Positions 34,331-47,550 of a stretch of 64,000 nt of DNA are shown here, piece by piece (the stretch's first letter is position 1; each line of letters starts with the position of its first letter). Under the pieces are notes generated by a model that saw only the letters and a list, made by a program, of their open reading frames with translations, was not told where the DNA came from and did not search any database. The stretch comes from Antilocapra americana (Eukaryota; Chordata; Mammalia; Artiodactyla; Antilocapridae), in the NCBI GenBank assembly GCA_007570785.1, contig ML660772.1, forward strand, positions 33,568,195-33,632,194, read 5' to 3'. A program made the position numbers and the translations under genes.

Positions 34331-37300
34331 TCTAATTGATGGATCAATATTTAAATGAATTCGACTATAATTTAAAAGCTTAGGCTTTTCTTTTCTTGTT
34401 ACATCCTTCTCTAAAAGATTTCTTAGTCTCCTATGTAAATCACATAACTCATGCCCATAAATGAACTATGAAAGACTCAGATCAGTTTATACTGCAAATC
34501 ATAGTTGACAGATGATTTCAAAACATGGTAAAACATGGTTTTCTTTTAAAACTTAACAGTACAGCAAAGTTTACATTTTTACATTTGTTTTTTAGTAAAT
34601 TGCTTTTACTTATTTGCTTCGGAATTATCTCTCTACTTATTAAAAAACTGTGGTAGTTTATATATGTGTGTGTGTATATATATATATATATATTTAAACG
34701 CTGAAATTAAATGCAAAAGATCTATGGAATTGGGTATTAATTTTGATGAATTTCACCCAAAAGTAAATCATCAGAAATACTTTCAACTATGGGTCTTAGT
34801 GGCACAATTTTTTTTTTTAAATATTACAGCTCTATTTTATTTAGAAGATAATAACAGGAGAATCTATTCTCAAAGCGTGGGTTAGAGAGAAAGAGCGCAC
34901 ACACATTCGGGGGTGGAGAAGTGGCACAATTTTTAAGTAGTAGGAAGTGTTTTGTTATTAGTATTTAACCCCTTGAATCACTTTATTTAGGAGAAGACAT
35001 TTTACTTGGGAGTACAATAATTTTATTTTTGTGTTCTTATAGTATATTCACTATACCTGTTTCCCTCACCTGAAATAGCCAGAGTTACTCTGAACAGTTC
35101 ACAGAGTAACCAAGGCAACCTTATGTAATAACTTTTCATTCTTCATCTATACAAACTCTTATCAGTGCCCTAGATTCTAATGTTATAAACGTCAAAGTCA
35201 CTGCCTAACATAAATAAGATTCGAGTCCTGGGTCTCTGTGGCTTGCCTTCTTGAATTCCAGTTTCAATGCCTAGATTTACCCAACCATCTAATGAATAAG
35301 TTTATTTATTAATAAGATTATTTTTCATACTATTCAAGACCTTTATGCCCTTTCCAATTACCTGTGATTTGTAGGCCTGTAGGTTTATTGCATCTAATCT
35401 GACAGGCAAGATAAAATTTCATCAGACACTATAATATCCATTTTTCTCTTATTTTAATACTAATATAGAAAAGCATACCATTTTTGTTTTAAATGACAGT
35501 TAATATAAGGATAGAGTTTATTCTACACTTACTATTTATATTTTAAAATTGAGGCTTGGGTACTACAAGGCATTCTTTTTAACCCTTCATCTCTATGTCC
35601 CATATAATCGGTAAATTTATAGTGACTATTTAAGCCCCTCAAGGGAGTCAAAAAACCCTCAGGATGTTTCAACGTTTGGGAGAAGTTTGCCACTTCCCAT
35701 GAGAAAACTGTTACTGAGGCTACTAGTATTTACTTGTTCATTTCAGATTACTTTTAGAGATTATGGTTAAAATGGAAGAGGTTGATGCAGACCTGACGTG
35801 GAGGAGTGGTTTTTGCAAAAAGCATCACTGATGACTAAATCCGCCATGATTTTCACATTGCAAAATTCCCAATGAACATTGTCTGCCCCCTCTAAAGGCC
35901 TGTGAATCTGTATCATCCAAATGACCAAATTTTAATCAAGTTCAACCAGCAATCTGGAGGTGAACAGGATTCTAAGCAAAGCTACATCAAAGCCTCAACT
36001 AGAAAGAAGAATTTCTATCTAGGCAAGCAGAAATCTGCACCATCTCACTCTTCATCACACTGCGACAACCGGGTGACGTTCTCCACCTGGGCAATAACTA
36101 TAGCCCCTGAGCTGCCCAAAGAGTCGGACACAACTGAACAACTCAACCACCACCACCACAAAAAGTTGCCGGATGTCAAAATGAGTAGTTCCCTGCCTTC
36201 CTACAGAACTGCAGCCACTAGTTGTGGTTCTGTTTGTCCATTATTTACGCCCTTGATCCCTCCTCACCTTAACCCTTGCTAAAAGAGAATCCTGAATTTA
36301 TTTGTGAGGTGACTGTGAAGAAATCAATTTAGCTAACCATGCCTCAACATATTACCAACAGAGATATAGATATATCTGTTAAAGATGAAGTATAGCTCTG
36401 CAAGTAAATGTTCACTTTCAGGCAGGTCTTTGAGGTTCAGCGAAGAATGTAATTATTAGGAAAACAGTGAAAAGCAAATTCACACAAATTCTCAGTTTAG
36501 CTTGAAAAACTGAAAAGGTTCTTAAGTTCTGTCTGATGCATAAAGGGGTAGAAGCAAAGGAATTACATTCCAAAGCCAAGAAAGAGGGTGTACAAAAGCA
36601 GCTGATCCACTTGACATAGTTCATAGCCTTTTGCAAAGGAATAAAAGCCCGTTGAGCAGGGAACCAAAAGATCTCATTATAGGATGAAGCCAGGCCATAT
36701 TAAAGCTTGTGCACTAGTAACTATGTCTAAAAACAGCCTGCTGTTTTATATTGAACCAATACATTCTTAACTTGGTAGGTTGCAGTGTAAAGATGTACAG
36801 AGCCTGTCTGCTGGATGCTATGCCAATTACAGATGTGACGGAGTGGTGTCAAACACCTACAAATAGTTAGGATCTCAAGCAATCTTCGAGTGAAACAAAA
36901 GAAGTTTTAAAATCTCATCTCAAAACCTGGATAGCACAGTTCATCATGTGTGTCTGACTCTCAGAGTCTCAAGATCACCTTTATTATATAATTTAATGTG
37001 GACCTCATATGATCCCTCAATCAGAATGCACAAGTCTTTCAAGGACATGAATAGTGCCTGAGAGAGAAGGAGAATATCTTTTAAAAGTAACACCTTCAGA
37101 TGACAAGGCATCTGTGATCAGCTCTGCAGGAACTACGTTTTATTGGTGTTGAGGTGAAGGAGGAGGGAAATGCCCATGAATACATATTAGACTTTGTTAG
37201 ATCATCACAAAGAATAATTGGGCATATTTATACAATTACATTTTTAGTAAACTATTATGCCAGCTTAACGATAATACATATTCTGGTAAAAAGTACATTA

Positions 37301-39284
37301 AATGGCAATCCTAAAGCAATTTGGCTGCTGAAGATGTCATTTTTTTTTATCTAATTATTCACAAATTAATGAATAAAATTAAATTCCAATCACTGAAGAA
37401 AATGGAGCAATGGTGAGAATCAGAACTACAGATTAGTTAAAGCAAAGATATGCAATGCATAACAGAATTAAAGCATTTCTTTTATTCAAACTCAGTGCTT
37501 AAAAAAGAACAAATCCATCATCTTGAAATTTGACTTGTAGCTTGACATTAAAAATAATATGAGTAGAATTTTCAGTGGGGTAAGCACAAAACTAGTTCAA
37601 GTTGTGTCACTCTCAATTACTGTACTCAGGTGGTGTGCCCATTAAAATTCCCACTTGTGGGCTCCGCTCACTATGCAAATGGGGTCATTACCTGGAGAAT
37701 TTAATTGGTTATGACACTGGGAGTAGGACTTTTCCTTTCAAAATAAACCTACTTACACACATTTTCACTAGAAATTTGATTGTTATATATATTTTGGATT
37801 GTTTTGCTCTATAAATATTTACTAAAATTGGACTATCTTTGCCTACTAATTTCTCACAGATAATTCAAAGTGGATCCCAATTACTTTGTGCATGTAGTTT
37901 TGTTTGTCTATAAGACTGGCTAGAATGATGTTTCTAAATCATGTTGCTTAACAAAATATTATTTTGAAAAATCTTTGTATCTCTCACTCTACATGTGGGT
38001 ACATTTCCAATGAGGGTTTTCGTCACTGAATAGTACGTATGTTTTCTCTTTCATCATAGTTCTAAATATTTACTCTGAGGGGCTTCTTCCATGTCTCTGC
38101 TTTTTTGTCACTTTAAAAAAAAAAGTGTAGTTCAAACAACCCGCCCTCAAGGGTGTAGAATACACACAGCATCACTGAGGAGCCATGCTTGTAACACTTG
38201 CAAGGCACTTATATTCACTGGTAAGACAGGGTAAAGATGTTAAATTGTTGTCAGAATTAGTTCTAGAGAGAGTTCCACCAAGAGCCATGAATCAACTGAA
38301 TTTGAAAAGAACAACAAATCAGTACAAAAAGTACAGTTCTCCATACACCTGCCATCTGTTTTCACTGATTGTGGTGATTTCAACTGGAAAAAAGCCCTGA
38401 GTTTACAGCTAGATAACAAGAATATCCATAAAGGCTTGAACTTACGACAAACACTGACATTACAGTATGGTTTAGTGAATGTAATATTAAAGTACGCACT
38501 CAGGAATTTAGTTCCTAGGCACTGTGTCAACCAGCAGATACTAGAGTGAACTTGAAGTGGGAACAGGATTGCTAAAAATATTGGTATAATCTCAGGGAGG
38601 CCTTAACAGTTACTTGCAAGACAGGGGTTCTGCAGTCTAAATTTGTATTGCTATACCAAGTTGTACAACAAGCACGGATATTATCGCTAGCTTGTCTGAA
38701 CCTAAAGAGAATATTTTTCCTTAAATGAAGAAAAGAATATTCTAAAATAAGAGAAATAATTCCAGGGATGATAAAAGAAGAAATACTACAAATTTGTAAC
38801 CGGACAATTGGGCAGGAATTTTAACATCTGTAACTATGGGAAATTTCCCATAGAATATCAAACATGGATCCAAGTCTCTGACATTCATTTTTCTGATATT
38901 TCTAATTGCGCCCGGAGGATAAGAAGGAGTTGGCGCATCCAATAAATATAATCATTTACATGCATGGAGCTCCCTTTGAAGTTAATAGGACCTATGGAAA
39001 GGGGAGTTATGCACCACGAAAACGGAGTTCAACGTGAATCTAGTTCTTTCTTCTTAACATGCAGCCGTATTGCCAACACATTTGGATTTTCTTACTGCTT
39101 ATCTTTTCTTTGTATGTGATGTTTCAGTTGGAGGGGAGCAAAGTGCTCCATGTGTAGAGGAAAGATAGCCTCAAAGAGAGGATGTGATATTGACAAGCTT
39201 ATACTCAGGGACCAGCTTTACAAGATAGTATCCAAAAGTGATCGGGCCTGACATTTGTAGAGCTTTTTAACTTTTCAAAAGGAA
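34331..39284. other. Intergenic sequence downstream of MDFIC
   Basis: AT-rich DNA with no recognised gene. It has a TG/TA microsatellite at 34663-34692, an A/T tract near 34808, and a short Bov-A/BovB-like tail at about 36110-36160 (caaagagtcggacacaactg followed by accacc repeats). The open frame 35902-36282 overlaps that tail and has no recognisable product. I see nothing else. Confidence 0.6.
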
Positions 39285-39475
39285 ACCACATGCATTTTCT
39301 TATTTGATCTCTGCTGCTCTACCATTCACCTACAATATTCATTTTTACTTCCATTTTACAGATGAAAAAATGGGGACAGATTGCTTAAGTTCCCTTCCTG
39401 GAGTCACACAGTAACTGGTAGGATGTAGGAAACCTGATTTCTATTCCCAGGTCTTTCCATTAGAACAATATATTT
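39285..39475 (-). mobile_element. MIR SINE, antisense
   Basis: ccattttacagatgaaaaaa, tggggacagattgcttaagt and ggagtcacacagtaactggt follow complemented MIR in order, ending in cctgatttctattcccaggt. Confidence 0.8.
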
Positions 39476-40255
39476 TTAAAGAAATCCTATATATAACTTA
39501 ATAAAGAGATTCAGTCCCAGCTGCTTGGATTAAAGCTGGAGTGAGAAAGTTGGGATCTGAATTTTACCTGTCTTGTTTCTTATCTCCCATCTGTGCTACC
39601 TTTAGTGGGTATCCTGGCATGGGCTCTGAGGGAGACTGGAAATCACAGCTACCTAACTGTGCTGCTTATTTCTTATTACACACATTGACCCCAAAGTCAA
39701 TCAACTCACAGTATTTTACTGTCTTATTCCTGTTTACCAATGACTTTTTCCTCTAGTTGGATGGATGAGGAGTCAAGAGTTAGATGTTCTTCAAAAGACG
39801 GTTTGCTGGTCATCTCCATATGACCCTAAAGATCTGCTTTGTCTCTGTCTGCCTGCATTGTGCCAGGATCCCTTGATTTCTGATTCCCAGTTGGCATTGG
39901 CTGATGCCAAGCACTAATGGGAAATCAGAAGGTGGGAGAAGAGAGAAGTCAAGGTATTAATTCTCACCTTGCTCCCAGGCCCCCTTCCTGCCAGGCAGTG
40001 ATTTTTTCACAACTCCATTCCTCCCTGTAAGGTGACTGTGCAGTGACCCCTCCATAGCTACAGCTCCCTGATCTTGTCCCCTCCAGCATGGGGAAGGAAT
40101 GTTTCCCATTGTTGCTAGTTCCTGGCACTTCAAAATCCCTTGTTTGTTACCTTTTGACTGACTGTTCCTCTGTAAACACTCCCTTTTATTAACTGCTCTT
40201 CAACTAAGCCCTTTGAGTGAGCCATCTGTTTCCTGTCAGTACTCTAATGAGGGAG
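39476..40255. other. Intergenic block with a hairpin, family unassigned
   Basis: Unassigned sequence; 39830-40250 is less AT-rich and ends in gagtgagccatctgtttcct, phrases familiar from old repeats that I cannot name. A hairpin lies at 39877-39931 (see findings). Confidence 0.45.
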
Positions 40256-40257
40256 TG

Positions 40258-40338
40258 AGAGTGAGTGAGTGAGTGAGTGAGTGAGTGAGTGAGTGAGTGA
40301 GTGAGNNNNNNNNNNTGTGTGTGTGTGTGTGTGTGTGT
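40258..40338. repeat. (GAGT)n and (TG)n microsatellite with assembly gap
   Basis: A run of gagt units from about 40258 to 40305, then ten Ns at 40306-40315, then a tg run to 40338. The Ns are a gap of placeholder size inside a compound microsatellite. Confidence 0.98.
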
Positions 40339-40339
40339 A

Positions 40340-40914
40340 CAAATGCACGCATTGTCTGAATCCAATACTATTATCATATGTTTTTAAGATTTATCAAAAT
40401 AATGTAAATTCTGGTGGTCTCTTAGATGTTTGTCTCTTAAATACAGTCAAATCTAATATCGCAAGAACTATACTAAGATACTCCAGAAATGTACTTAACA
40501 ATTTCAAGTTCAATGATCATACATTTCCATGCTAATACTTGACACCAAAACTGGCTGAGGGTGGGAGAGGGAAAGAAAGAAGGTATCATTATCAGGAGTG
40601 GTCCAAAGTTTATTGAGCTTTAGGATTGCCAGAGATAATGAGGCCTTCCTGTTTCCCTACAACCTAAAATGACTCAACAATATTAACATAAGCAGACCCG
40701 CAATAGAAAGCTTAGCCTGGAAATGAATCCCTCCAGAAATGTGCTATTTGGAGACTCCATATGAATGTAACCAGTAGTAATAAAACAACTAGATGTGACA
40801 TCTATATGTCTTCAGAGTCATAGTTCTAAGCTATAGTAGGTCCAGTATTACTTAGTCCTTCAGTTCAACCCCTCTGCTGAAAGTTGGTAAACTGACATTT
40901 TAATCGATGCCTTA
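40340..40914. other. Intergenic sequence, nothing recognised
   Basis: No gene, SINE or LINE was recognised in this stretch. Confidence 0.5.
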
Positions 40915-41440
40915 ATATTCACCCAGTCAGCCAAGGATAATCTGTTTGTTCCAGACCCTGTGCTGGGAGTAGGCATATCAAGATGTCCACTGACAAATTC
41001 ACAGCTTAGAGAGAGAATGCACATTAATTTGACAGAATTAAAGACATAATAGAGACAGTATAATTGCTAAGAGAAGGGAGAAGTGGAGGCTGACTAACAC
41101 TCCCCAGGAGAGCCAGGAAGTTTTCTTAGAAGAGGTAATGTTTGCACTGGGATTTGGAGAAAGTAAATAGTTATTGGTGCATTCTGAAATTGCAGTAATG
41201 TTGGAAAGGACAGAATTGGTGATGTTGGGAAAAAGCAGAACTGAGTTTAAAAAGGCAGCACTTTGAGTGCGTTTGAACTTCTGAACTTTGACCTGGAGGC
41301 CAAGTAGAGCCTTCTGGGGATTTAAATCAAGGAAACGGCAAGATCAAATTTATATTTTGATATAACTTTATTGGGGCAGCAGATGAATTAGATAGGACTG
41401 AGGATGAACGTATTAGGGAGTTAAAAGGTTGTGGGTTCAT
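40915..41440 (-). mobile_element. L2 LINE 3' part, antisense
   Basis: ttccagaccctgtgctggga, ggcatatcaagatgtccact, then agaggtaatgtttgcactgg and ctttgacctggaggccaagt approximate antisense L2 order. Diverged; limits rough. Confidence 0.5.
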
Positions 41441-41985
41441 CTACACAAAAGATGGTAAGGACCTGATCTGAGGCACTGACCGGAGACACGTGTGGGGCCG
41501 TGGGGAGGGACTGAATTAAACCCAATTCTGAAAAAGAATTGAAAGGCTATTCCAGTGAACGAGCCTGTTAAATGTGCCCAGTGTTTACATACAAAACCAA
41601 CTGTATGAACGCTCCATGAAAGTCAAACTCATAGAAGTTTTAAAATGCATACACTACACGTTTCGGGTCACCAAAGTCATCTCCTCATTAAGTGAGATAA
41701 TGGAGCTGAAAGGGCTTATAAACAGTTTCACCAATATTAGGAAACTGTCAGAATTTCATTGTGGGTTTACATGATGCATGTGGTACTATACATGGCATGC
41801 AGGTGGGTGAACCAGTGAGGAAAATGCCAGAGTAAAATGTTCCAGTTTCCTAGTATGCTAGGGATGTATGCTAATAGATGTAAGGCAGGGGTTGGGGGAA
41901 GCAGGAGAGAAGTGAGAGGCAAACAAAAGCAGAGAGACATGGACAAAGGATCGCCAGATTGCCTGGCGTATGAGAGGTGTTCATC

Positions 41986-42030
<45 letters not shown>

Positions 42031-44200
42031 TGAATTAATATGTGAACGAACGGATATGTATGTATATATATACCATGAATTACTTAACATGCAGAACTGG
42101 ATCTGTATTACTACCACACACTGGATGACAACTGTAAGAATAAGTGAAAGAGAGGAGAAATTTTCACTGGGCTACATACACAATGGATGGATTATTTTTA
42201 ACTAAATCAACAGACTGCTAACTAGTTACTGATTACTGACTGGTTGAATGAATCATTCTTTAATTGGCTTAGTAAGTCCAGTTCCCATCATAAGTCTTAG
42301 GTAATGTATGACCCAAATCTCTTTGGTTGGCCTCCAGCAGCTCTAAAATTAGTGAGTAAATCTTCCAGAGTTATATTCTTGCCAGCCTTTGTCTTTTTGC
42401 AAACCTGATTCAAATTTTCAGCTGGGCCTGTTCCAAGTTCTGTGTTAGTCTAGCAGGGTGTTTACTGGCCCCAAGGGGTTGCCTAATTTGTCTAAAGTTC
42501 TGTGCATCACATATTATGTTTCCTTAGTTCTAATAAGGTGACCCAGACCTGCTTTAGCTATTCTATTCTTAGCAAAAAATAATAACAATAAATTGCAAGA
42601 GGATCATAGAATTAACTTCTGTTTTCTTACAAAATAATTACGTTAAAATGTAAATATTTAAATTCACATTAAAAATACTAATGAATTTTCAAGCATGTCT
42701 CTAAAATATAGGTGCTAAGGATTGTAAGGGAAAAGGAGAGTCACCAGGGCACAAGGAAGCTACGTAGGTTCTTTCATGTCCATAGTGGTGGAGGATGGTA
42801 CTTGAAGGGGATCACAATGCAGCTGCCCAGGTGGAAGCTTGATTAGCATCTGGCAACTAGTTCATAAAATATGAACTGATGCTTTTTATCTGTTCATGAA
42901 AATATCAAGTATTCAAAGTATGGAGGAAAAGGTGATGGAAATCCAAACCAAAACTTAAATTGGTTAGATTCTTAAAATGTATATTTTGCTGCCTTGAGTG
43001 TTTTTGTTTTCAGAGCTCATACCATGGAATTAAAGGACACATGTGCTGAGGCTTTTAATATATTATGAAGTCAAAAGGTTGTCATTCACTTGAATTACAT
43101 TTTCCTTTAAACAAAACTTTTTGTTGTTTAGGCTTTTTGACCTAAAATATGATAAACTGTACTGAAGTATATAGGTGGTATCACTAATTAGTCAGAGGCT
43201 ATCTCAAAACATCTCTTTTTATAATATTTCAATATATAGCATTGGCATTTTAATCATTTCTTCTTTAAAGAAGAGTATCTACCTAGGACAAATGACTATT
43301 TCTATGGAGAGTAAAATTAATATTTACTAAAAGAAGACATGTTACTTGTATGCTTTCTTAAATCTCAACAAGTGTCTGATCTTGAAAAATATCAAATGCC
43401 TGCATATATTTGTGACCAAAAAAGTTGTATTCTTTCTATAATCACTCAAAAATTTCCATGATTTGTAAGTTGGTAGACTGTCTTGAAAAGTTTTTCTAAA
43501 TCAAAAAATAAGGTGGGATAATACACTGCATAATTACATTCCAAGTTTGCATTAATAAAGAATTACACTTGCAAGTTTTACAACTAGAAGTAGCACTATG
43601 GTTGCCGTATATTACAGCACACACAATTTGATTGTTACAGCATAGGCGTCTGCCAGAAACATTTCAGTTTAGCATGATGAATTTACCTTAGCCTTGTCAA
43701 GAATCACATTACAATGCCAAAGTATTGCTTTGAATATATATTGAAAAACAGAAATAAATTTGTTGAGGTAGAGTTTCAAATTCGCTCAGAATCATGTCAT
43801 TACTGGTATTGTGGCTGGGCACACACAAGCTCATGTTACTCTAGGGGGATTTGCCAATAGTGAATGTCACTCATTTAATCAGGACAGCTAAAGAAGAGGT
43901 ACTGTGGACTGTGGGGATAGAGGAGTTTATCGGCATCCCAGCAAGGATGTTAGCATACTCCATTTACATAAAGGTATCAGAATATTTAAAACATAATCCC
44001 TTTCTAAGCCATTTAAACACATTCGCATGGAAAGTGGTGTATCTGCTGCTCCTTTTTCAGCTTAATGGTAAACTTCTCTGAAAGATTTAACTGAACTCTA
44101 ACTAATAAACTGTGTTTGTCTCAAAACACCTAATTGTTGGCACTGTTTGTTCAAACAGTGGAATTTCCACTTCCTTGGTGTGTAAGATACAAGATTATTA
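41441..44200. other. Intergenic sequence with an (AT)n tract
   Basis: No gene recognised. A pure or near-pure TA repeat of about 40 bases lies at 41988-42028; the open frames crossing it on both strands (41767-42117 minus, 41837-42205 plus) encode repeated Tyr-Ile and are artefacts of the repeat. Confidence 0.6.
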
Positions 44201-44222
44201 TCAGGTAGACAGCAGAAGGCAC

Positions 44223-44623
44223 TGGCGACCTGCTCCAGTACTCTTGCCTGGAAAATCCCAAGGACGGAGGAGCCTGGTGGGCTGCAGTCCATGGGGTCAC
44301 CAAGAGTCGGAAACGACTGAACGACTTCACTTTCACTTTTCACTTCCCTTCATTGGAGAAGGCAATGGCACCCCACTCCAGTACTCTCTCCTGGAAAACC
44401 CCATGGATGCAGGAGCCTGGTGGGCTGCAGTCCATGGGGTCGCAAAGAGTCAGACACGACTGAGCGACTTCACTTTCACTTTTCACTTCCCTTCATTGGA
44501 GAAGGAAATGGCAACCCACTCCAGTGTTCCTGCCTGGAGAATCCCAGGGACGGGGGAGCCTGGTAGGCTGCCACCTATGGGGTTGCACAGAGTCGGACAC
44601 GATTGAGTGACTGAACTGACCTG
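44223..44623 (+). mobile_element. Three-unit tandem Bov-A SINE with 16-base target-site duplication
   Basis: Three Bov-A monomers in direct tandem, each with a ctccagt...gcctgg block, a ggagcctggtgggctgcagt-like block and an agagtcgg-type 3' block. The linker cacttcccttcattggagaa starts at 44341 and again at 44484, a 143-base period. The whole is bounded by perfect agacagcagaaggcac at 44207-44222 and 44624-44639, so the three units inserted as one element. The 164-codon open frame here (44112-44606) is SINE sequence, not a gene. Confidence 0.95.
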
Positions 44624-44639
44624 AGACAGCAGAAGGCAC

Positions 44640-46739
44640 AAACAATTGGCAGGTTATTACTGAACCACTCAGGAACTATTGAAAAGTCCATGTATAGGGT
44701 CTTCGGGAGCCTAGTAGACCACACAGTCTCTTCTACCGTCTGCTTCAGAAATGCCAGGAAGAATTTTACTCTAATTTCTTGAAAGGCCTATGAATTCTAT
44801 CAAAAATTTGCTGCACACTTTGGAAAGATTTTACAGTGTAGACATGACCACATGATAGGTTTCTTATACCCACAGCAACTTTTAAAGTCTAAGATACAGA
44901 ATAAAGGCTACTGCCTTAATAACACCAAAGGGCCAGATCCACACAGGCGAGACTGTGTGCAAGGTTCACAGTTTAACTACCATAAAATTTAGCTGCCGCT
45001 TTCATTTGAAAAATGTGGCAGATAAAAGCAGTTTCAATATCGCACCATGGCATTAATGTAGATGTAGCACAGATATATTAAATTTTTTTCCTCTCAACAC
45101 CATGCTCTAAGAAAGTAGTAAAAGTATTATGTTTGCATGATACTCATTTTACATGTAGTCTGAGAAATATATGAAATGTATTTTTAAAGGACTTGGCTTA
45201 TGAAAAGTCATATTTGAGGGAGTGTGGAATCAATTCGCAGGAATAGTTTATGGTCCAGAAACTTCTACAAGGTAATGAGAGAAACTGGTACATCTGTAGT
45301 AAAAAAATCTGACAGAAGAAAAATCAATCATGAACTTCATCAAGGAAAAATAAAAATCATACAATATCTAAGTTGATATGTGCAAAGTATCAATAATATT
45401 CAGTTAGTCTGGTAACTATGCTTATTGTCAACTTGTGTTTTGTATCTTCTGACTGCTTCCTATTCAGCTACAAATACAAATATCAATCAATATTCACATA
45501 AACTAAGTATATAAAAGATAACAATTAAGTATAAAAATATCCCAGAAATAATCTTTCTATGCTGTGCTGATAAAAATATGTGTGTGCGCATGTGTATATA
45601 TACAACATATATATATACACACACTCTTTTGATGTAATCACCTATATATCCTAGAAAAATATCCAAAATAACTGATTTGAAGAAGGTTTGTTGATTTTCT
45701 TCTAGAAAAATCTGACTACATTATGGGCATTAGAATGTTAGTTGTCTCCTAAAAGGAAAAACTCATAGCAAAACAGTCCAGATAAAAAGAAGACATGGAT
45801 AGGGAGAGAACAGATAAATACAATCATGCTGTAGAGAGACCATTGACAGTGTGTCAAAGGAAAAGAAAAATTCCTAGAACATCATATCGTGGCACAAATG
45901 CTATCATGTCACTGCAAGACAGCGACAAAGAACACTGTGCTCATAGGGGCAAGTTCTTTTTATTAGAACTGTAAGAAATCCTTTCTCATATGAATTCAGA
46001 AATCTCAGACATTCTAACAGGTCTGGTATCTCTCCAACATATCTTCTATATTAATATAAAACAAAATTTCAAGTATTTTTACTTGTCTGCTGTCATCTAG
46101 CAAGGTGAATTAACACTATAAATCAAATCAGTTTTCTCTGAACTTATTTGTAGGATGAAAGCATGTTGAGCTTTTCATTTGTGAAAATTTCAGAGACTTT
46201 TTGGCAGCCCGATACCACTGCTCATCAGGCTCCACCTCTAGCTTTTACATCAGGTAAAATATAAAAGACTCAAAGTGATGCTCGGCCTTCTTTTTGAGAT
46301 TTAGAAGCCTGGACCATCAAGATTCTCAAAAGGAAAATTTCAGTTTGTAAAATGCTTTCAATATAGAAATGATCGTTTAAATCACTTAACATTATTTTGT
46401 ACAAGTCGCCGTTATGTAAAAAAATTTTAAAGAATAAATTGATATCTGAAATTAGATTAACCCTGAGCATATCATAGTTTGTATAAACAATAACTACTTA
46501 AGAAATGTAGCTCTAATACATATTTTTAAACTGCAGCAACAGCCCTGAACATGTCTATATCACCTGTATCTCTCTTCTCTTTGCATTCTATCTGTATATT
46601 CAAGCTACATTTTCATTCATCATTCTTTACCACCTCCTCCAAATTGCCTGTTTATAAATATCCTCTGCTAAGTCCATCATCCTCTTACCCCTGTGCTTCT
46701 CTTCAATGTATAATTCTGTCTCGATATTCTCAGCACCAT
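44640..46739. other. Intergenic sequence with a TG/TA hairpin
   Basis: Unassigned AT-rich DNA. At 45591-45602 and 45610-45621 the microsatellite-like tgtgtatatata and its complement form a perfect 12-base stem. No gene recognised. Confidence 0.55.
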
Positions 46740-47550
46740 TCAGTTACATTCGGCACACATTTTTAAGCGGCCACTTTCTACTATGTACTGGGAAGACAAG
46801 CTAAATCAGAGTTGGCTCCTGCATTTCTGGAGCATACAGTAGACTGAGGGAAATAAAGACGTGAACATAATATGAAAATGCATTGTGAGAAGATTTAGAG
46901 AAATGTGAAAATTGTATGGGACTGCAGAAGACTGAAGCTTGGGAGGAATGAGAATTAGGATGGAAATATCATTTGAGCCAGTTCTTGAAAGATGATCTCA
47001 CATTTTCCAGGCAGACAAGAAGAAGAGGGAAGACAGTTCAAAGAGAAGGAACATCATCTACAGATAATTGAAGTTGTGAAGAGCATGCATGTTCTAAGAT
47101 CAGAGAATGTTCGACATGGATAAAAAACAACTTTGTGGGAAGGACAGGGTGGAAGATGAGACTGAGAATGTAAGCTGTGGCTAAAACGTTTTTTCATGCC
47201 ATTCAGATCTTATTCTATTTGCTATCATTTAAGGAAGGAAAAGGAAAAGCAGTTTCAGATTTGTGTCTTAGGTCATTTAGGCAAACAGATGAGAAGAAAC
47301 CGGAATGATGCAGAAAGAAGGGATGACATGAGATCAGAGATGCTGGTCTGTTGTTATAGAGAGGTTGATGGTTCAATACTTAAGGCTCCCAGGTCTATGG
47401 CAGAAGGGCTAAAGGATGGGACTGGTGAGACGTTCAGGAGATAAACTGATGATTGAATATATGGGATTTAGTAACAGGATGAGAACGAGGCAGAGGAGAG
47501 TCAAGGATGACACCGAAGGTTTTATCTTTAACCACCTTATGATCATGTCA
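46740..47550 (-). mobile_element. L2 LINE fragment, antisense
   Basis: Antisense L2 order: tactatgtactgggaagaca, ctggagcatacagtagactg, then far downstream agagtcaaggatgacaccga at 47497. Diverged, with gaps between recognisable blocks. Confidence 0.55.

Noticed and set aside
35902..36282. 126-codon open frame with a His run
   Set aside because: The His run is the accacc tail of a short Bov-A/BovB-like fragment; the start is not a strong one and no family is recognised.
40258..40338. CRISPR-like array
   Set aside because: A simple tandem GAGT/TG microsatellite without spacers, in vertebrate nuclear DNA.
41767..42205. Overlapping frames on both strands with Tyr-Ile repeats
   Set aside because: Translation of the (AT)n microsatellite.
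44112..44606. 164-codon open frame on the + strand, longest in the window
   Set aside because: It lies over the three-unit Bov-A SINE and repeats the SINE translation; no promoter or splice context.
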